Positions 59,879-64,000 of a stretch of DNA of 64,000 nt are shown here, one piece after another (position 1 is the first letter of the stretch; each line of letters starts with the position of its first letter). Made by a program: the position numbers and the translations under genes. This DNA is from VAZQ01 sp963758945 (lineage in GTDB: Bacteria; Pseudomonadota; Alphaproteobacteria; Rhizobiales; Xanthobacteraceae), in contig CAVWXY010000016.1 in NCBI GenBank assembly GCA_963758945.1, positions 310,001 through 374,000 of the forward strand. Reading direction: 5' to 3'. The notes beneath the pieces are model-generated. The model was not told the DNA's origin. It saw only the letters and a program-made list of their open reading frames with translations, and ran no database searches.

Positions 59879-61435
59879 GTGACGCCAACCTCCGCACTTT
59901 GTAGAAATATCGCGGGGCAGCGGGAGCTACCGGAATCCAACGCGGGCGTTGATTACACAGCAGTTTTCGATTCGCTCAGTGCGGAGCTGCAAGAGTTTTT
60001 CGCTTTGAAATTTCTGCACTTATCCAAAATGCGGTGGGGGCATCGCATTGATTGGGCCGATGACCCTGCGCTACCAATGTTGGCGCTTGTGCAATATCCA
60101 CACAATTCGCTGGGAACCGCCGGCATGAAGGCGACAAAGACAGAGCTCATCCGGCTGGCACGGTTAGTTCAGAAGGATATCGCAAGCGGCCGCGTATCCA
60201 AGAACACGCAGCGGTCTCTTGAGGTGCTTGCAGCCTATCAGAACTCTGCGATCGAGCTTCTTGAACTTGCGTTGGAGGAAGCCGCGAAGGAGCAACCCGA
60301 CAAGCCCCTCGTTGATTCCCTAGGTTTTCTGTTCAGCCGCGCCTTGGAGACCCTGCGCTTTGATATTGAGTCCGGCTACAAGACTGCGTCGGACCTCGCA
60401 GAAAGCGTTCGCAAGCGGTTATTGACCGCAAGCAAAACTGGGGCATCTGATCCTTCCACGCTCCTATTTCTTGTTCAGTGTTTTGGTACTGCCAAACTCG
60501 ATCTTGGCGAAGAGTTGCGTGGTGTTGTCGAGCATCTGCTCGAAGCGGTTGGCGAAACACACGCTGGTGATTTCAATGCCACTGACACCGCCGATCTTTT
60601 TGGCTTCGTCGCCGACCTAGTGAAGCAAGCAGATGGCGACCCGTTCGCGCTCCATGCTGTCCTAGCGGAAAGTTCAGAAGGGGTATCGGACGAGCACCGC
60701 GCCGTGATGGCCGCGGCACTTCTGTTTTCCGGAGAAGCAGCCGCTGTCGAGGTTTCTATTGGTTGGCTGTTGGACCCGGCAACGTCTGTTCGGCGATCCA
60801 CAGCGAACGCCCTTGAAGACGCTGCGCGCAAGGGCAAGGTCACGCCGATCATGCTGCGGCGGATGATCACGATGCGGAACTGGCTTCCGGAGGATAGCCG
60901 CGCCGCTCTTGACGCCGCCATTGCCACCGCACGCAGGAAGGGTGTGTCGCCTGCGCAGTGGGATGATATCGAGGTCCGCGAACTTGTGACCACTGGCGTT
61001 GATGGCTCCGGTGCGTTTGGAGTGCTCGCGCATTGCCGTAACAAGCGCAAGAATACCCTCGGCAGCCTTGTGCTCAAGCTCGGCTTTGGTGTCCGCGATG
61101 CCTGGGCGCAGGATGGAGTGAAGCAAAAGGATATTGACAGCGCGTTTGCCGAAGTGAGCCTACTGGATCAGTTTGCGATCTCTGCGGACTTTATCCAGCG
61201 AGCCGTGGGCCATTTTCTGGCTCTCGGACATCAGGCTGGCTTGTTGCCACCCTTCGGGCTGGTTCGGTTCCTCGAAGCCGTCGGCGTTTCATCTGTTCAG
61301 CCTCAATTGCTAAGCGCATCCTCGCTACTCGATACGATCCAGGACGGTCGTGCGATTAGCGCCAACGCATTCGAAGACTTGTTGGCTGAGGGCTCCGACC
61401 TCGCGAATGATTACTCGTTCTTAGATAGCTGGTGA
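59879..61435 (+). CDS. large hypothetical protein with non-local base composition
   Basis: A 518-residue soluble, mostly helical protein that I do not recognise. Visible features are SLSAELQEFFALKFLHLSKM, LAAYQNSAIELLELALEEAA, and a HEAT-like helical middle (VSIGWLLDPATSVRRSTANA, LEDAARKGKVTPIMLRRM). There is no signal or membrane segment. The start is GTG with no clear ribosome binding site, so the true start may be downstream or the gene may be truncated. Its GC content is visibly below that of the flanks, suggesting recent gain next to tRNA-Ser. Confidence 0.6.
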   Translation: MTPTSALCRNIAGQRELPESNAGVDYTAVFDSLSAELQEFFALKFLHLSKMRWGHRIDWADDPALPMLALVQYPHNSLGTAGMKATKTELIRLARLVQKDIASGRVSKNTQRSLEVLAAYQNSAIELLELALEEAAKEQPDKPLVDSLGFLFSRALETLRFDIESGYKTASDLAESVRKRLLTASKTGASDPSTLLFLVQCFGTAKLDLGEELRGVVEHLLEAVGETHAGDFNATDTADLFGFVADLVKQADGDPFALHAVLAESSEGVSDEHRAVMAAALLFSGEAAAVEVSIGWLLDPATSVRRSTANALEDAARKGKVTPIMLRRMITMRNWLPEDSRAALDAAIATARRKGVSPAQWDDIEVRELVTTGVDGSGAFGVLAHCRNKRKNTLGSLVLKLGFGVRDAWAQDGVKQKDIDSAFAEVSLLDQFAISADFIQRAVGHFLALGHQAGLLPPFGLVRFLEAVGVSSVQPQLLSASSLLDTIQDGRAISANAFEDLLAEGSDLANDYSFLDSW

Positions 61436-61718
61436 TGTCCTCGGTCACCTCTTCCAATAGCTTCATGCGGCCTCCCCCGTCGTCATCTCTCGAGTTCTCT
61501 GCATCAGATTCCGTCCGTCGACTGGCGTTTGCCGGGCTTGCCCAAGCCCCGTTTGCTGATTCGCATGCGAGTGATGCAACCCCCGTCAATCTCCCAGCAA
61601 ACTTAGAACTTTACCGGCCGCCGAAGTCCCGTCCCTGGTTGCAGTCTGTGGCCACGCGTCCCGCCGTTATCTCTGGGGCCGCTCAATGCCCAGAAGTTTT
61701 CTGAGCGGCTGATGATCA

Positions 61719-61952
61719 TTGAGCCGAAAATCAGCCTTTGAAGGCGTGAAGCGGTTGGTCGCGCGCATTGAGGATAACGGCGGGGAATTCGATCCGGCCC
61801 AATTCCCGCCCCCACTGCTGGCAAGGTCGCTCGAGGAGGCTAAAGTCGGCGGTCTCGGCATCCACCTGATGCGCAGTTTTGCGAATGGCATGCATTACGA
61901 GCGGCGAGAGGGCCGCAATCGGCTGATACTGCGGTTCGTGGAAGCGCATTGA
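61719..61952 (+). pseudogene. remnant of an RsbW-type anti-sigma kinase/ATPase
   Basis: The C-terminal part of a GHKL ATPase of the RsbW type: LVARIEDNGGEFDPAQFPPP and GGLGIHLMRSFANGMHYERR, ending GRNRLILRFVEAH. IEDNG is the ADP-binding N-box neighbourhood of the family and GGLGIHL the G-box. The N-terminal half is missing and the only starts are TTG or internal, so it is a decayed fragment. No sigma factor or anti-anti-sigma gene is near. Confidence 0.7.
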
Positions 61953-62026
61953 ACCCAGGCTCCGCTTCGGGCGGGGCTATTTGGTGCGCCGCCGGTTCTC
62001 AGCTGGTGGGTATCTTGCCTCGATTC

Positions 62027-62062
62027 AGAACATTTCAGGCTTGCCCCAAGGACGTGGGCGCC
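62027..62062 (+). repeat. AGAACATTTCAGG direct repeat, copy 1
   Basis: AGAACATTTCAGGCTTGCCC followed by CAAGGACGTGGGCGCC. It matches the copy at 62430 over about 30 of 37 bases. Confidence 0.7.
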
Positions 62063-62429
62063 TCTTTGCGGGCACACTCAGTTTCACCAAGCGGCAATCC
62101 TCTCGCCGCGGTAAGGCCGAACGGAGAGAGATCATGATGCACCCTCACTTGCCAGGTCCCCTCCCGGTGGCAGTGCCGGACATCGGTTTCGCTCAAAACA
62201 TTTCTATTGGCCCGAAAGCCCTTAATTCATCGGCGTTTGCGGATTTGTCCGGCGATCACTGTAGCGTCGCAACGTGGCCGCTCGACCGGATCGTTTGGCT
62301 GCCATCGCCACGACCATGGTTCGCACTTTCACTCGTGACGCATATGGCTCCCGACGTGAGAGTGCGACTCGCAACATCCTTACTGTGCTGTTGATGACGG
62401 TCCGGTTCGCAGTCGCCCGCATCCGACTT

Positions 62430-62470
62430 AGAACATTTCAGGTTTTGCCCCATGGACGTACCGGCGCGCC
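62430..62470 (+). repeat. AGAACATTTCAGG direct repeat, copy 2
   Basis: AGAACATTTCAGGTTTTGCC followed by CCATGGACGTACCGGCGCGCC in two parts. It lies 48 bases upstream of the first PF04392 receptor gene. A looser relative (AAAACATTTC) lies at about 62195. Confidence 0.7.
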
Positions 62471-62517
62471 CGGTGGCAGGCTGACGATGCCATAATCCCG
62501 GAGGGGAGGGAGCCCCC

Positions 62518-63513
62518 ATGTCCGGCATGGGACGGCGCGATTTCATCACGCTGCTCGGCGGCGCTGCGGCGGCGTGGCCCATGGCGGCGCGCGCGCAGCA
62601 GCCGGCGATGCCGGTGATCGGTTTCCTCAGCAGTCTGACACCAAGCGATGGTCCGCACATCCTGGCCGCGTTTCACCGTGGCCTCGACGAGGTGGGTTAT
62701 GTCGAGGGCCGTAACGTCACGATCGAATACCGCTGGGCGGAGGGGCAATACGACCGACTGCCAGCGATGGCGGCCGATCTGGTTAGCCGCCGCGTAGTCC
62801 TGATCGCCGCGATAAGTGGCACCCCTGCGGCGCTGGCGGCCAAAGCGGCGAGTGCGAACATCCCCGTCGTGTTCGCCATTGGCGGAGACCCCGTCACGCC
62901 CGGGCTGGTCACGAGCCTCAACCGGCCGGGCGCCAACGTCACGGGCGTGACGTTCTTCACCGCCCCGCTTGCGACGAAGCGTCTGGAGATGGTGCGCGAG
63001 CTGGCGCCCAAAGCGGCGACAGTTGGCGTGCTCGTCGTGAACCCCGACAATCCGCCGAGCGCATTGGAGGGGAAGGACGTGCCTGCCGCGGCGCACGCGA
63101 TGGGGCTGCAGACCAGCATCCTCAACGCAAGCACTGCGGGGCAAATCGACGATGCCTTCGCTGCCATCGGGAGACAACAAATCGGCGGGTTGTACGTTAG
63201 CGCGGACCCTCTCTTCTTCAACCAACGCGGCAAGCTCGCCGCGCTGGCAGCACGCCATGCCGTGCCGGCGATCTACGCGGATCGCGAGATTGCCGAAGCT
63301 GGTGGCCTTATCAGTTACGGAGCGAGCCGGTCAGACGCGTATCGCCAGGCCGGCCTCTATACCGGCAGGATTCTCAAGGGCGAGAAGCCCGGCGACTTGC
63401 CTGTCGTGCTGCCCACCAAGTTCGAACTCGTGATCAACCTCAAGACTGCGAAGGCGCTCGGCCTCGATGTGCCGGCAAAGCTGCTCGCGCTTGCCGACGA
63501 GGTGATCGAATAA
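62518..63513 (+). CDS. ABC-type binding protein, PF04392 family, first of a pair
   Basis: A 331-residue periplasmic binding protein with a Tat-like signal (GRRDFITLLGGAAAAWPMAA). The family features VIGFLSSLTPSD, GYVEGRNVTIEYRWAEGQYD, IPVVFAIGGDPVTPGLVTSL, NRPGANVTGV and LPTKFELVINLKTAKALGL are present. In relatives these receptors bind amino acids or unknown ligands and often occur without permeases. GGAGGGAG precedes the ATG; MGRRDF at 62527 is an alternative. It overlaps the next gene by one base. Confidence 0.88.
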   Translation: MSGMGRRDFITLLGGAAAAWPMAARAQQPAMPVIGFLSSLTPSDGPHILAAFHRGLDEVGYVEGRNVTIEYRWAEGQYDRLPAMAADLVSRRVVLIAAISGTPAALAAKAASANIPVVFAIGGDPVTPGLVTSLNRPGANVTGVTFFTAPLATKRLEMVRELAPKAATVGVLVVNPDNPPSALEGKDVPAAAHAMGLQTSILNASTAGQIDDAFAAIGRQQIGGLYVSADPLFFNQRGKLAALAARHAVPAIYADREIAEAGGLISYGASRSDAYRQAGLYTGRILKGEKPGDLPVVLPTKFELVINLKTAKALGLDVPAKLLALADEVIE

Positions 63514-64000
63514 TGAAGCGCCGCGAGTTCATCACGCTCATTGGCGGCGCGGCGGCCGCGTGGCCGCTCGCGGCGCGGGCGCAGCAGACCGAGCGGGTGC
63601 GGCGGATCGGGGTGCTCATGAGCTTTGTCGTCAGCGATCCGGAAGCGCAACCGCGCATTGCCGCGTTTGAAAAAGGAATGCGGGATCTTGGATGGGTGGA
63701 GGGACGCAACCTGCGGACTGAGTACCGTTGGGCCCCCGGCGAGGACGCCAATTTGCTGCGAAGCGGCGCGAGGGAGCTCCTTGACACGGCGCCTGACCTG
63801 ATCCTAGCGAACAGCACGCCGGTGATCGCCGCTCTCCGGGAGCAGAGCCGCGCGGTGCCAGTCGTGTTCGTACAGGTGACCGATCCGGTCGGCCAAGGCT
63901 TGGTGGCGAGCCTGGCGCGTCCCGGCGGCAATCTCACCGGGTTCACTAGTTTCGAGTTCTCGATCGGAAGCAAATGGTTGGAGATGCTCAAGGTGGTCGC
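63513..64000 (+). CDS. PF04392 binding protein, second of a pair (cut by window end)
   Basis: The first 162 residues of a paralog of the preceding gene: KRREFITLIGGAAAAWPLAA, RIGVLMSFVVSDPEA, GWVEGRNLRTEYRWAPGEDA, VPVVFVQVTDPVGQGLVASL and ARPGGNLTGFTSFEF. The start shares one base with the previous stop (TAATG). The gene runs off the window, so its end and any permease are unseen. Confidence 0.88.
   Translation, partial: MKRREFITLIGGAAAAWPLAARAQQTERVRRIGVLMSFVVSDPEAQPRIAAFEKGMRDLGWVEGRNLRTEYRWAPGEDANLLRSGARELLDTAPDLILANSTPVIAALREQSRAVPVVFVQVTDPVGQGLVASLARPGGNLTGFTSFEFSIGSKWLEMLKVV

Larger units (their letters stand above)
61953..62517. other. degenerate stretch without a credible gene
   Basis: A low-confidence open frame (62134-62394, MMHPHLPGPL, 86 residues) with GGAGAG upstream is the best candidate and shows no family match. 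The stretch holds two related direct repeats and looks like accumulated fragments. The last 50 bases carry the GGAGGGAG site of the next gene. Confidence 0.4.

Noticed and set aside
59387..59940. Two minus-strand frames over the tRNA-Ser gene, with products containing SGIRTHDTVSRIHAFQ and EGVGFEPTIRFPVYTLSK
   Set aside because: They are antisense translations of the tRNA, a well-known source of false proteins in databases.
61432..61704. A 90-residue plus-strand frame after the large hypothetical gene
   Set aside because: No family match, low-complexity start, and no ribosome binding site; the overlap of start and stop (GTGATG) is not enough support.
62134..62394. An 86-residue frame with GGAGAG upstream
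   Set aside because: No recognisable domain and placed in a degenerate stretch; noted only as part of that region.
59676..62517. Integrated island with attachment sites at tRNA-Ser
   Set aside because: No copy of the tRNA 3' end and no integrase are visible inside the window, so only a compositional change is reported.
1..64000. CRISPR array, rRNA genes or replication origin
   Set aside because: No regularly spaced identical repeats, no rRNA-like sequence and no DnaA-box cluster were seen.

Overview
The window reads as chromosomal DNA of a free-living, GC-rich alphaproteobacterium of the order Hyphomicrobiales (Rhizobiales; Bradyrhizobiaceae/Xanthobacteraceae-like). This is inferred from gene content and repeats, not from a marker gene. 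Supporting signs are the mesaconyl-CoA hydratase of the ethylmalonyl-CoA pathway, the many solute receptors (Bug, TAXI-TRAP and PF04392 types), the SorAB sulfite dehydrogenase, a rhizobial-type intergenic palindrome, and a 40-residue membrane peptide of a kind I recall from Bradyrhizobium relatives.

Layout. 1-11 kb: a VCBS/FG-GAP repeat protein, asd, the sorA-sorB pair, leuB, a type II NADH dehydrogenase, a YedY-like molybdoenzyme with a frameshifted cytochrome b partner, and mch. 11-15.6 kb: a LysR regulator divergent from the succinate dehydrogenase operon sdhCDAB. 15.6-28.3 kb: accessory metabolism, with a 3-hydroxyisobutyrate-dehydrogenase-like gene, two tandem cupins plus a TauD-type dioxygenase, a Vgb-like propeller, a TAXI receptor convergent with a fused TRAP permease, a MetE-like methyltransferase, a frameshifted quinone oxidoreductase, a frameshifted Bug receptor and a dihydroxyphthalate-decarboxylase-like protein.

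28.3-58.5 kb is a large molybdenum/tungsten and formate region. The plus strand carries a MoeA-like gene, a MoeA-binding-protein fusion, a WD40-cytochrome c protein, five small conserved genes of unknown function, a HTH-TorD chaperone, the Tat-exported formate dehydrogenase (alpha, beta, gamma), mobB and moeA. The minus strand carries a TusA-like protein, a multi-ferredoxin protein and hydrolase, and then, reading leftward from 58.5 kb, tupB-tupC-tupA (tungstate), a MolA-like binding protein, its FecCD permease and ATPase, fdhD, mobA and a small membrane peptide. A HTH/binding-protein regulator (58545) is divergent from tup. Together these genes import the oxyanion, build the bis-MGD cofactor, sulfurate it and insert it into formate dehydrogenase and other molybdoenzymes.

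Mobile DNA has entered this region. An ISAzo13-type element sits exactly on the moeA stop codon. An IS630-type element splits a GIY-YIG nuclease gene that itself lies among palindromic, MITE/REPIN-like intergenic elements. From tRNA-Ser(GGA) at 59.6 kb the sequence changes: a hypothetical gene with non-local base composition, about 1.1 kb of degenerate DNA with an anti-sigma-kinase remnant, and two tandem PF04392 receptors, the second cut by the window end.

Four otherwise intact genes each carry one extra base, and a fifth shows a compensated double shift. This could be assembly error or recent decay, and the sequence alone cannot decide.
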